A program made the position numbers and the translations under genes. Below the pieces are notes generated by a model that was not told the DNA's origin, searched no databases, and worked only from the letters and a program-made list of their open reading frames with translations. Shown here one piece after another: positions 41,979 through 50,359 of a stretch of 64,000 nt of DNA. Each line of letters begins with the position of its first letter. Within the stretch, counting starts at the first letter, position 1. Origin of the DNA: Xenorhabdus griffiniae (lineage in GTDB: Bacteria > Pseudomonadota > Gammaproteobacteria > Enterobacterales > Enterobacteriaceae); NCBI RefSeq assembly GCF_037265215.1, contig NZ_CP147737.1, forward strand, positions 2,078,001 through 2,142,000, in the 5' to 3' direction.

Positions 41979-43787
41979 TTATTTCCGGCGATGAATACGT
42001 TTGGCAATCGATACAGTAAAAATCCCCCAGTTATCCGTTAATTGATACTGTTTTTCAAAACCAGCCGCTTCTACTAATGCGTCTATTTCACCTTGGGTAC
42101 GTCGTCGCATGATCCACGGCTGATTTTCGCGATGACTGGAAAGAACGCGGGCAATCATTTCAAGTTGTGGGTGCCAAGGCTGTCCGGTATATATCAGATA
42201 CCCCTTTTCGGCGATCGCATCAGCAAGACCACGCAGGGAATTTTTAATTAACGTATTGTCAGAAAATAGTTCATAAAGACCGGAAACTATGCCCAAAGTT
42301 GGTGTGGGGGAAATGGTTGTAATGCTTTCAGTATCAAAAGCGTCACCGAGTACAAAACGGATTTTATCGGTAAGATTACGCTCTTCAATATAAGTTTGGC
42401 CCTGATTAACATTAATTTCGCTGTAATCCCTTAACAAAATTGAGTCAATTTTGCTGAAGTCGTTGATCGCATCAAAAATGTAGCGTCCATGTCCGGCCGC
42501 GATATCGACAATATGAATCGGTTGGTTTTGTTGATGTAGATGGTGAATCGCTTGGCGGATTAAGGTTTCCATATTGATTTTACGCTGTCGTATGCCGCGC
42601 CAGCCAATATTGCCTCTGAGATATTGCTGATCGACTAACCGTCCCCAAATTCCTTGACCTTGTGGTTGATTGCGATAGACATAATCCAGCGTGGAGCCAG
42701 AATCAAAACCTGTTTCAAGGCCGATACGAATACCTTCAGAAGCTTTGCCCCAGCGTGTATTCATTGCCTTACGCATTAATTTATAGCTGAGATTTTTAGG
42801 GCACCAGCGGGGTAATGGATGAGATAGAGTACGAAACTCATCGGCTGTGTGGCTCCAGATATCTTCATTGCTGTAATCATGTTGGTAACGTGGAACTGAA
42901 AAAATACGATCAATAAAAGTACGTATTTTGTCGAAGACGAAATGGCGATTTTTTTCGCCCAGCGTATCGTGGTAAAACCCCGCCATAACATGTTTCTCTT
43001 TAATCGGGGTATTCAATTGTTGGTAGAATTGGTGTTGGGGTTTATGGTTCACCACATAGTCATTACCAGAAATAAACAGTTGTGTCGGTAAGGTAATGGC
43101 GCTGGCATCTTTCACCACACGTTTTGCCGTTTGATAAAGTTCTAGCAGAATATTGACGGCAATTTCGCGGGTAATTAGGGGATCACGGTCATAAGATGTG
43201 ATACGGGCTTCATCGTGAGTCAGGAATTTCGCTTTTACATAAGAATTGACGAAGAAAACTCCCCGTACTTTCTGCATCAATCGCAATCCCTGCACTGCAA
43301 AGGGAACATATAATTTGATATCGAACGCAGGAGCTGCAAGTATCATGGCGCGGATTTTGGGCGCATAATCATGTACCCAGGCGGACACTAACACAGCTCC
43401 AACACTCTGACCAATGACCACGATATTTTCCATTGCGATATGGTAATTGGCAGCAATAAACCTGACAAATTCATCAACATCTCGAATAGAACGGCCCATT
43501 GATGGACTATAACCGCGCAACCCTTCTGTTTTTCCGTGTCCACGAGCATCCCATGCAAACATTGGCACATCAGGAAGATTGAGTTCATCAACAACATGCT
43601 GAATTCTTCCTGAATGTTCATGGCCTCGGTGAAAAATAATAATTGCTTTTTTTGCCTTATCCTGCGCCTGGGGCCAATAACGATAAAACAGGGCGGTCTG
43701 ATCTGATGTGGTAAAATAATGTTCTTCGGCAATGCGTTGATTTAATGTTTGTGTTTTCGACGTGGGTGTTTTTGCTAAGAGTGTCAT
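41979..43787 (-). CDS. ynbC: Alpha/beta hydrolase / SAM methyltransferase fusion (YnbC-like)
   Basis: A 602-residue bifunctional protein. Residues ~45-310 form a lysophospholipase-like alpha/beta hydrolase (IIFHRGHEHSGR, AWDARGHGKTEG, nucleophile VIGQSVGAVLVS, and the late GFYHDTLGE His). Residues ~380-590 form a class I SAM methyltransferase (HIVDIAAGHGRYIFDAI motif I, FVLGDAFD). E. coli YnbC has the same two-domain plan. AAGG precedes the ATG. Its place between a CDP-alcohol transferase and a lipid-phosphatase-like protein suggests acyl removal and methylation of a lipid head group; that is inference. Confidence 0.88.
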   Translation of the reverse strand: MTLLAKTPTSKTQTLNQRIAEEHYFTTSDQTALFYRYWPQAQDKAKKAIIIFHRGHEHSGRIQHVVDELNLPDVPMFAWDARGHGKTEGLRGYSPSMGRSIRDVDEFVRFIAANYHIAMENIVVIGQSVGAVLVSAWVHDYAPKIRAMILAAPAFDIKLYVPFAVQGLRLMQKVRGVFFVNSYVKAKFLTHDEARITSYDRDPLITREIAVNILLELYQTAKRVVKDASAITLPTQLFISGNDYVVNHKPQHQFYQQLNTPIKEKHVMAGFYHDTLGEKNRHFVFDKIRTFIDRIFSVPRYQHDYSNEDIWSHTADEFRTLSHPLPRWCPKNLSYKLMRKAMNTRWGKASEGIRIGLETGFDSGSTLDYVYRNQPQGQGIWGRLVDQQYLRGNIGWRGIRQRKINMETLIRQAIHHLHQQNQPIHIVDIAAGHGRYIFDAINDFSKIDSILLRDYSEINVNQGQTYIEERNLTDKIRFVLGDAFDTESITTISPTPTLGIVSGLYELFSDNTLIKNSLRGLADAIAEKGYLIYTGQPWHPQLEMIARVLSSHRENQPWIMRRRTQGEIDALVEAAGFEKQYQLTDNWGIFTVSIAKRIHRRK

Positions 43788-43805
43788 GTTAATGCCTTAT
43801 TTGGA

Positions 43806-44420
43806 TTATGGTTGTTCAGTCGGTTTGATATCATGCAAGGCTTTGACAACACGCTGATAGCAAGTTATCAGGAGTAAAATAATCATGATGGGGAATAAAT
43901 AATGGCTCCAGCTTAAGGTTGAAGGAAAAAGTGCGATAATCAATCCATAAGCACCGAAGATAAAAGCGCGGTCACTTTTTCCCATTGGACCATCATAGCG
44001 CCGTGATGCACCAATCGTTAGTGCCAGAACACCGATAAATTCGGTTAGGATAGCCAGAAATAAGCACATCAATAGACTGACATTGTTGACATTAGGTAAA
44101 AAATAGAAGGGGAGATAGAGTGCAATATCGGAAATCACATCGCCAAGTTCATTATAAATAGCCCCCAAATGAGATTTTTGGTGATATTCTCGTGCCAACA
44201 TACCATCAATGGCATTGAGTGCCATACGAATGAAAAGAAAAATAGGCAGTAGCCAATAGAAACGGGTAGAAGGAAACAGGCTCAACAATAGGCCAACAGC
44301 GATCGACAAGAACATCGCACTTAACGTGACTTGGTTGGCAGTGAACCCATATTTTTGTAGAGAAATTACGAGAGGGCGTAATAGGTTTTGGAAATGTGGT
44401 TTTAGATTATAGATGGTCAT
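43806..44420 (-). CDS. ynbA: CDP-alcohol phosphatidyltransferase family protein (YnbA-like)
   Basis: A 204-residue membrane enzyme of the CDP-alcohol phosphatidyltransferase family. The family motif is readable as DGMLAREYHQKSHLGAIYNE followed by LGDVISD. The third acidic position carries Asn instead of Asp, and E. coli YnbA (recalled) has the same Asn, so this is a subfamily trait, not damage. It should join a CDP-activated lipid to an alcohol acceptor of unknown nature. It starts the operon; ynbC follows after 18 bases. The CdsA-like ynbB that separates them in E. coli is absent. Confidence 0.88.
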   Translation of the reverse strand: MTIYNLKPHFQNLLRPLVISLQKYGFTANQVTLSAMFLSIAVGLLLSLFPSTRFYWLLPIFLFIRMALNAIDGMLAREYHQKSHLGAIYNELGDVISDIALYLPFYFLPNVNNVSLLMCLFLAILTEFIGVLALTIGASRRYDGPMGKSDRAFIFGAYGLIIALFPSTLSWSHYLFPIMIILLLITCYQRVVKALHDIKPTEQP

Positions 44421-44456
44421 CTTACCCTAAGTCCTTTATAGGCCAAACTGATATCA

Positions 44457-44560
44457 CTAAATAGGTTTTCATAATACTGAGAGTATCAGATATTGGAGTT
44501 CTTTACCCCGCGCGGGGTAAGGAATACTCCTATCATTTTGAAACGCTAAACGCTATTTAG
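44457..44560. repeat. Island-boundary inverted repeat, left copy
   Basis: A ~104 bp sequence reading TAAATAGGTTTTCATAATAC...CCTATCATTTTGAAACG, with a central TTACCCCGCGCGGGGTAA palindrome. Its reverse complement recurs at 55531-55633 with few differences. It lies directly upstream of ynbA. Different from the common CTTCAAG repeat family. Confidence 0.85.
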
Positions 44561-44648
44561 AATAAATAACAGAAAAGTGTGAACAAATAAAATAGATTTT
44601 GTTTAGGTAATTAATAATTTATTGATTAGGTGATGTATTATTGATTTT

Positions 44649-44869
44649 TATACCAATCTAACTTCAAGATGCGTGTAATTTATCCCCGCAAAGCGGAGGA
44701 GAAATCAGGTTTCATATCGTGTTGTAAATGGCAACTTGAAGTTTAATGCGTATATTCATAATTATATACCAATATGATTTCAAGATGCGTGTGATTTCTC
44801 TCTGTGAAGCGGGGGATAAATCAGGTTTCAATCGTGTTGTAAATGGCAACTTGAAATTTAATGCGTATA
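44649..44869. repeat. Two tandem palindromic intergenic repeats (44649-44756 and 44765-44869)
   Basis: Two copies of the CTTCAAG/CTTGAAG family in the same orientation, 8 bases apart, both with degenerate central hairpins (CCCCGCAAAGCGGAGG and CTCTGTGAAGCGGGGG). The region 44421-44966 contains no gene apart from these and the boundary repeat. Confidence 0.85.
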
Positions 44870-44966
44870 GTTGTTACTTATTCAGTAACAGAAATTATTA
44901 CGAGGATATGATGATTTGTGTTACAAGTTTGGATAAATCAATGGGTTAAGTTAAGGATATGATAAA

Positions 44967-45653
44967 TTGTCTAGAGCACAACGTTTGCTAACTCTGATGG
45001 AAATATTACGTAGTTATCACTTTCCCGTACAGGGAAAAGTATTGGCGCAGAAATTGAAAATTAGTTTAAGGACAGTTTATCGGGATATTGCGACCTTGCA
45101 GGCTCAAGGGGCAAATATTGAGGGAGAAGCGGGTATCGGTTATGTCTTACGGCCGGGATTTGTCTTACCTCCATTAATGTTAACGCAAAATGAGATAGAA
45201 GCTCTGGCATTAGGGGCTAGTTGGGTGACTAGACGTGCCGATTCACAATTAAAAGCATCTGCCAATAGTGCAATCAATAAAATTGCCGCCGTGATCCCAA
45301 CAGAACTCAAACAATATCTTGAGGAAAATGCATTATTAATTGGGCCTGTCGCTACAGAAATTGTGCCTTCTGTTGATATTTCGCAAATACGGCAAGCGAT
45401 CAGTCATCGGCATAAAATCACTTTCACTTATTTAGATCTGAAAAACAATCAATCAACCAGAACAATATGGCCATTTGCATTGGGATATTTTGAGAATATC
45501 AGTATTGTGATTGGTTGGTGTGAATTAAGAAAAACATTTCGTCATTTCAGATCGGATAGAATGCGTCATTTGAAGATCGAACAACGGTGTTATCCTCGTT
45601 CAAGACAGTCTTTACTTAAAGAATGGCGGGAAACAGAAAAAATATCGCGTTAG
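44967..45653 (+). CDS. HTH/WYL-type transcriptional regulator (YafY/DeoR-like)
   Basis: A 228-residue regulator with an N-terminal HTH_11 domain (RAQRLLTLMEIL, then LAQKLKISLRTVYRDIATLQAQG at residues 24-46) and a C-terminal WYL-like domain (about 135-205) ending in FRHFRSDRM. The Trp-Tyr-Leu signature itself is degenerate. The best start is TTG at 44967 with AAGGA about 10 bases upstream. It precedes a SRPBCC relic and an alpha/beta hydrolase on the same strand. Regulators of this type often sit beside such ligand-binding or hydrolase genes that they control. Confidence 0.85.
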   Translation: MSRAQRLLTLMEILRSYHFPVQGKVLAQKLKISLRTVYRDIATLQAQGANIEGEAGIGYVLRPGFVLPPLMLTQNEIEALALGASWVTRRADSQLKASANSAINKIAAVIPTELKQYLEENALLIGPVATEIVPSVDISQIRQAISHRHKITFTYLDLKNNQSTRTIWPFALGYFENISIVIGWCELRKTFRHFRSDRMRHLKIEQRCYPRSRQSLLKEWRETEKISR

Positions 45654-45737
45654 CTGCTGACAAAAACTGTCACACGGGTTTGTTACTTTGGGGGTTCTTA
45701 ATGTACTGAATCCGTTATCTGACTGTTGGAGTTTTTT

Positions 45738-46053
45738 ATGTTAACCCTCACTTTTTCTACATCGGTAAATGCAAAGCCATCTCATATTTGGTCCCATTAT
45801 GTCGATTTTGACTTACGAAAAAAATGGGAAGTTGATCTTGAGTAATAACATGGCAAATGGCATTCAGGTGAGAGTTTCTTTTGAGCCTGAAGAGCAACTT
45901 TCTGATGCCCAAGCGGTAAGTTTTTTTAAACAAGTGACACAAAATCTGGTCGAAACACTCTTAAGGCTTAAAGCTGTGGTTGAAAAAACCAAGGCAGCAA
46001 AACGTGTTTCTGTTGTTAAGCCCATAGCATTTACTACAGGTAAAAAGGCATAA
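45738..46053 (+). pseudogene. SRPBCC-domain protein gene with internal deletion and frameshift
   Basis: An ATG at 45738 opens a 35-codon frame (MLTLTFSTSVNAKPSHIWSH then DFDLRKKWEVDLE), a typical SRPBCC/polyketide-cyclase-like N-terminus, ending in TAA. In another frame, bases ~45870-46000 encode SFEPEEQLSDAQAV, SFFKQVTQNLVETLLRLK, which looks like the C-terminal helix of the same family. The ~60-70 central residues are missing. A continuous frame at 45769-46053 could give a 94-residue protein but has no family-like N-terminus. Most likely a decayed gene. Confidence 0.6.
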
Positions 46054-46066
46054 AGGGGATAATGTC

Positions 46067-46840
46067 ATGTTTAGTTTTAATCATCAAGATGGTAATTATT
46101 TAGAAGTTGACGATGCTCATATCTATTATGAGATCCAAGGTAATACCAATGGTTACCCACTAATTTTTTTGCATGGTGGTTTAAGTACCATTGAAACGTT
46201 TAATCGGTTAGTAGACGATCTTGGAAAGACTTATCAACTGATTGGCATAGACAGCCGAGGGCAGGGAAAATCGACTTTGGGACAAAAAAGCCTATCGTAT
46301 CAACGCCTCCAACAAGATGTAGAAGTGATAGCCAACCATTTAAGGTTAGGGAAGTGCAGTATTATTGGTCATAGCGATGGAGGTATTGTTGCGTTACGAT
46401 TGGCGGCTGCGGGGATCATTTCAATCGATAAAATAGTAGCAATAGGTGCTCATTGGACCCTAAAAGAAAATGATCCGATACGAGATATATTTAAACAGAT
46501 TACGGCAGAAAGCTGGAGGGCGATGTTGCCTGACAGCTATGATAACTACCACAGATTGAATCCGAAAGCAGATTTCAACAAACTGATAGGCAGTGTTGTC
46601 ACTATGTGGCTTGATGCTAGTGACAACGGCTATCCAAATCAAGCTGTCCGTAAGATCGCTTGTGAATTAATGGCAGTACGAGGGGATAAGGATAGCTTAG
46701 TATCACGTACTCACTTAACTGAGTTAGCTGATCAAGTCACTCATTCTTATTTATTAAATATTCCTTTTACTGCTCATTCTCCTCATGAAGAAAAGCCTGA
46801 GTTATTGATGCCATTTTTGAAGAAATTCTTGTCGCATTAA
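46067..46840 (+). CDS. Alpha/beta hydrolase
   Basis: A 257-residue alpha/beta hydrolase. Oxyanion segment IFLHGGLSTIE, strand motif IGIDSRGQGKS, nucleophile IIGHSDGGIVAL (about residue 103), acid probably in AVRGDKDSLV (about 207), His in FTAHSPHEEKPE (about 241). Cytoplasmic, no signal peptide. AGGGG stands 8 bases before the ATG. It is 13 bases downstream of the SRPBCC relic and in the same direction as the WYL regulator, so probably one transcript. Substrate unknown. Confidence 0.9.
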   Translation: MFSFNHQDGNYLEVDDAHIYYEIQGNTNGYPLIFLHGGLSTIETFNRLVDDLGKTYQLIGIDSRGQGKSTLGQKSLSYQRLQQDVEVIANHLRLGKCSIIGHSDGGIVALRLAAAGIISIDKIVAIGAHWTLKENDPIRDIFKQITAESWRAMLPDSYDNYHRLNPKADFNKLIGSVVTMWLDASDNGYPNQAVRKIACELMAVRGDKDSLVSRTHLTELADQVTHSYLLNIPFTAHSPHEEKPELLMPFLKKFLSH

Positions 46841-46974
46841 TATCAGACAGTTGAATTTTTCATACTTGAGAGCGCTGTATCTAATATTATCTTCCACAGA
46901 GGGAATGACCACACTTGGAGCGATATTTATGGTGCTGCCCTAGATCAAATGACTTATCCAGGACAGCACCATAA

Positions 46975-47571
46975 TTAAAATTTATTTTTTAATTTATTAA
47001 TTATTACAGATAATGTTCTTTTGCGGATAAATCCACTGACTGGCCTAATTATAAACCAGTAAAAAGTAAATTTTTTCTTAACACTATCACTAGGGCAAAA
47101 AATAAATGTTTCGGTTACTAGTGAATGATAACCATCAAGATGTTCCTTGACTAAAAAACGCAACACCAATTTAGCCGATTTATGATCATCAAAACTGATA
47201 AATGATGCTAGGTCAGATTGGTGTATAATACCTAAATCTGCTTGCCAAAATCTGCCCGTTAATCCCATTGATATTTCATGACTATTTTCATTAAGTGGGG
47301 TAAATGTTTTTAAGCCAAATTCTTGTTGGTTATTGTTTTTTATTCCTAATTTATTCAGTAAATAAGTTGGCACATTTCTTATTTTGGACAAAGTTTTAAT
47401 AAATAAATCATCGGTCATTTCAAAGTCTTTTACAGCCTGGATTATTTCTTGCGCTGGTATCTTTATCGATTCTGATTCATGGATTTCATGAAAATGAAAG
47501 CAAGGGAGAAAAGGCGTTGGGTGTTTCCATGTCTTATATTCTTTACTATTGACTATTCCTAAAAATGTCAC
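46975..47571 (-). CDS. DUF2867-like protein (intact copy)
   Basis: A 198-residue protein that looks like the DUF2867 family: an N-terminal region without signal peptide, a central FGLKTFTPLNENSHEISMGL and FWQADLGI, and a C-terminal hydrophobic YWFIIRPVSGFIRKRTLSVI. The start is GTG at 47571 with AGGAGA 6-7 bases upstream. Function unknown. The first 207 bases of the gene and its upstream region are part of a 651-bp duplication; the second copy (54535-54742) is truncated. It is divergent from a DUF6622-like membrane gene in both copies. Confidence 0.7.
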   Translation of the reverse strand: MTFLGIVNSKEYKTWKHPTPFLPCFHFHEIHESESIKIPAQEIIQAVKDFEMTDDLFIKTLSKIRNVPTYLLNKLGIKNNNQQEFGLKTFTPLNENSHEISMGLTGRFWQADLGIIHQSDLASFISFDDHKSAKLVLRFLVKEHLDGYHSLVTETFIFCPSDSVKKKFTFYWFIIRPVSGFIRKRTLSVIINKLKNKF

Positions 47572-48014
47572 TGCTTATCTCCTATATTGTAATAAAGATG
47601 TGAGTTTTTGTTTTTCATAGAGTTACTGATAATGTAAGTCAAAGTGCAATTGGTTTATCTTTGATATTGTTTCTACCTGTTACTTTTACCCTTGTCTGTT
47701 ATCAGTAATTGATACTGACATAACGACTCTGTCCATATCATATTAAGAATTGACCGTTTAATGATAAATAAATATGAAGAATGGGCTATTTTATTTAAAA
47801 TGTAAAGGGCTTAATGCTCAATGTAAGAAGGATGAGTAATATGTCAATTTTAGCCATTATTAAAGGTACTCCTATTTGGGTTTGGATTTTATTTGTTTTT
47901 CTGATTAAACGGGGTATCAATGCGTTATATGACAGGGAAATGCGTATTGATCGGCTGTTTTTTATGCCGGTTTTGTTTTTAATATGGGCAATTTACAGTG
48001 TATTAAATGAAACG
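47364..48014. repeat. 651-bp direct repeat, copy 1
   Basis: Bases 47364-48014 and 54535-55185 are nearly identical with a constant offset of 7171 and no indels. The segment contains the start of the DUF2867-like gene, the divergent promoter region (47572-47840) and the start of the DUF6622-like gene. Copy 1 keeps the complete DUF2867-like gene but its DUF6622-like gene is cut by the IS1-type element at 48015. Confidence 0.92.
47841..48014 (+). pseudogene. DUF6622-like membrane protein, truncated by IS1-type element
   Basis: The first 58 codons (MSILAIIKGTPIWVWILFVF ... IYSVLNET) are the same as in the intact gene at 55012-55518. The frame then runs into the IS at 48015. The remaining ~110 codons are missing on the other side of the IS. 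Confidence 0.88.
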
Positions 48015-48042
48015 GGTCACGTATTCAATCCGTTGATTTGTG

Positions 48043-48476
48043 TTAAACATCGTATTCACGTTCAATGAAAGTCCCGATGACTTTATCATGCATTTCCGGT
48101 GACTTCGAATAACCCAACGTCTTACGATTGAGTCGCTTAAGTCGGTTGCGCAATGTCAAATTCTCCCGCTCAATACGTTGAGTGAAGGTTTTTCCGACAA
48201 GATGCTGGCTTTTGGGTAATAGATTGTAAGCCTTGAAATTATCTGTACACCAGAAAACAACATTGAACGAAGCCAGCGTTTCTTGAGTGTTTTTTTGCTT
48301 CTCGCTCCAAACGTATGAGCGATGATGCGTTTTAGACGAGGCTCCCAAGCATACCATAACCAACGTTGGCATTTTTTATTCCCGACAAATGACTCCACTT
48401 CATCAACTTCACAAATGAGTTGAACGTTGACATTATCCAGTGGGAGTGTCGTTACGCCTCGTGGTTTAAGTTTTTT
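48043..48476 (-). pseudogene. insB: IS1 transposase InsB, frameshifted
   Basis: From the insA shift site the frame reads LKPRGVTTLPLDNVNVQLIC, EVDEVESFVGNKKCQRWLW and RIIAHTFGARSKK. It then must change frame at a run of seven A (complement of T 48290-48296) to continue as TQETLASFNVVFWCTDNFKA, FTQRIERENLTLRNRL and HDKVIGTF. A single A lost from the homopolymer would explain it. The catalytic region is split, so the transposase is probably dead unless slippage rescues it; a sequencing error in the run is possible. Confidence 0.82.
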
Positions 48477-48727
48477 AAAACACGGACAACCGCATTGATA
48501 CTGATATGTAATGCACGGGCTGTATCACGGATACCTGCATTATTCATGGCAAGATCAACAACGTGTTCTTTTATACCCGCTTGGCAGGCGCGATAAGCGT
48601 AATCCAGTTGGAAGGTTCGTTTGCAGGAGAAACAACGATAGCGTTGATGTCCGGCCTCACCTTTGCCATGCTTTTTGACGTATTCAGTTTGCTGACAAAA
48701 CCGACATTTTACTTCAACAGTCGCCAT
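48452..48727 (-). CDS. insA: IS1 protein InsA
   Basis: A 91-residue DNA-binding protein of IS1: a four-cysteine N-terminal zinc finger (CRFCQQTEY and RCFSCKRTF), then a helix-turn-helix (ARALHISINAVVRVLKNL). Its 3' end holds AAAAAAC; a -1 shift there gives VLKKLKPRGVTTL and enters insB, exactly as in IS1. InsA alone represses transposition in IS1. Confidence 0.9.
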   Translation of the reverse strand: MATVEVKCRFCQQTEYVKKHGKGEAGHQRYRCFSCKRTFQLDYAYRACQAGIKEHVVDLAMNNAGIRDTARALHISINAVVRVLKNLNHEA

Positions 48728-48916
48728 GTGATTTCTCCGAAAAAATGGCGATTATACACAATCATCAACAGGTTGAATACGTGACCAATGATCCGGAACA
48801 TTTTAGGTTTATTTTTTTATGTCGGTAACTTGGCCAGGCTGCGCTGTGTTGACTCCTGTTGTTTTTGGATTATGTTTTTTAAGCAAAAAATATAACCAAT
48901 TTGTTGGTAGGCAGTC

Positions 48917-49114
48917 ATGAAATGGCAATTGAAATTTGGCGCTGTGATTATAGTTATAACGTTAATTGGTTCGGCAGCCTATTCCATCTATTCGGTATAT
49001 GCAGAGAACGGGGAATTGGTTGGTGAAAATAAGTCATTGACCACCAAACTATCTGAACAAGTCGCCATCAACACCATCGGTCTGAGGGATTGGGCGAAGA
49101 CTGAATGTCGGTGA
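48917..49114 (+). CDS. Short phage spanin-like (Rz/LysB-like) protein, probably truncated
   Basis: A 65-residue product with one N-terminal membrane segment (residues 7-27), a short polar coil (ENGELVGENKSLTTKLSEQV) and an abrupt Arg-rich end. This is the plan of phage inner-membrane spanins (Rz, LysB), which are usually 130-160 residues. The C-terminal part seems deleted. It fits the prophage debris downstream. No lysozyme or holin is next to it. Confidence 0.45.
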   Translation: MKWQLKFGAVIIVITLIGSAAYSIYSVYAENGELVGENKSLTTKLSEQVAINTIGLRDWAKTECR

Positions 49115-49174
49115 GCCTCTGATTACTCAGAGGCTGGAGGTCGCTAGGTTGCAGTGTGAGAGATATCACTGGAG

Positions 49175-50194
49175 CTATTTATAAGGAGACTTCCATTCCC
49201 CTGAAACGGGATCGTATACAGATGCAATGGTGTTGTCTGAGTATGAGTAACTTGGATATAGTGGGTTTTGGGGGGCCTGTTGTTGCGCAGGTTGCTGTTG
49301 TTGTAGTTGCCCGGGTGGTCGGCGTTGGCGAAATGCAGCATGTCGCGGTGCAATTGAAGGAGGTTGCACTCGGTGTCTCATTGGACCACCAGCTTGGGGG
49401 CGTGGGTCTTGCATAGGCGATGGAGAGCTACTAGGTTGAGCAGGTGACTCATTTGAACTAACGTATTGAGCTAGCCCCCCAGCTATCCATCCTGCCCTTT
49501 GTATTGGGGGTGAAGACTGAGGTGGAGATGGTGCAATGAATGGATTACCTCTGCCGGATGTTGAAGGCCTAGGTCGAGAAGGAGGGTTAGCAAGGTCAGG
49601 GAAAAACTCTGCAATATCAAAGTCATCGTAATCTTCTGGGGTTGGTGAAGTTGGTCTAGGTGGAATGGGAGACGGAGGCGGTATATGCAAATGAGAATAA
49701 CTAGGTTGAGAACCTCTTTGCGTTGGTGGGATATGACCGAAGCCCAATCGTGGATCTCTGGTAATGAGGCCTTCAATTAGAGGATTTTCCCAGCCAGGAG
49801 GTAGAACTTGAGTAATACAATTTGCAATATGCCGATCATCCATCGAATTAACCAGTCGCTCGACCTGCGTAGAGGGAAAGTCAGATGTATCTGGTTGATT
49901 GCTTATTGATAAATAGGATTGAGAGCTTTGGGCATGCACGGATTGTTTATGCATTTTTAAGTTGCTATTTTGAGCAAAACTTTTTCCACAATCATTACAG
50001 TGAAAAGGACGTAATTTTTCATGTACACATTTTTTATGTCGTGTTAAGACGCTATTCTGAGTAAAGCCTTTTCCACATTCGGTACAGTGAAAAGGTCTTT
50101 TTCCTGTATGGGTTCGTCTATGCGCTTCTAAATGAAATGGTGTATTAAACGTACTCGAACACCCGGGCCAGCCGCAAGAATATCGTCCAGACAT
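49175..50194 (-). CDS. Protein with three eukaryotic-type C2H2 zinc fingers and a Pro/Ser/Gln-rich tail
   Basis: A 339-residue protein. Residues ~5-90 hold three tandem C2H2 fingers: finger 1 C-x4-C-x12-H-x3-H (CGWPGC...HLEAHRRTH), finger 2 and 3 C-x2-C-x12-H-x4-H (CTECGKGF, CNDCGKSF). TGKRPF joins fingers 1 and 2, the classic Krueppel-type linker, and EKLRPF joins 2 and 3. The remaining 250 residues are low-complexity and probably disordered, rich in Pro, Ser and Gln (PPPSPIPPRP, QLQQQQPAQQQ). The ATG at 50194 is backed by GGAGGTGG, a strong bacterial ribosome site. Bacterial C2H2 proteins are normally single-finger Ros/MucR types, so this looks acquired from, or aimed at, a eukaryote. No signal peptide. 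It lies among phage remnants. Confidence 0.88.
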   Translation of the reverse strand: MSGRYSCGWPGCSSTFNTPFHLEAHRRTHTGKRPFHCTECGKGFTQNSVLTRHKKCVHEKLRPFHCNDCGKSFAQNSNLKMHKQSVHAQSSQSYLSISNQPDTSDFPSTQVERLVNSMDDRHIANCITQVLPPGWENPLIEGLITRDPRLGFGHIPPTQRGSQPSYSHLHIPPPSPIPPRPTSPTPEDYDDFDIAEFFPDLANPPSRPRPSTSGRGNPFIAPSPPQSSPPIQRAGWIAGGLAQYVSSNESPAQPSSSPSPMQDPRPQAGGPMRHRVQPPSIAPRHAAFRQRRPPGQLQQQQPAQQQAPQNPLYPSYSYSDNTIASVYDPVSGEWKSPYK

Positions 50195-50359
50195 AACCAC
50201 CTCCAACAATGAACATCTTTACAACTACACATAAACCCATCTTCACCCAATAACAAGCGAATAATATTTAACAATTAGTTAACTTCTGAAACTAAACCCA
50301 ATATTTCTCTACCCATTCCCTGAATGGCTACAGAAATAACTCATGCTGCCACCCGTACC

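Larger units (their letters stand above)
48015..48786 (-). mobile_element. IS1-family insertion sequence
   Basis: 772 bp with imperfect ~27-bp terminal inverted repeats (GGTCACGTATTCAA at the left, its complement ending GTGACC at the right). It carries insA and insB on the minus strand, with the IS1-typical AAAAAAC slippery site at 48470-48476 between them. The flanks do not share an 8-9 bp target duplication (ATGAAACG versus AATGATCC), which points to an IS-mediated deletion or recombination after insertion. Confidence 0.9.

Noticed and set aside
49156..49416. 86-codon plus-strand frame opposite the C2H2 gene end
   Set aside because: Valine-rich shadow of the Gln/Pro-coding repeats on the other strand.
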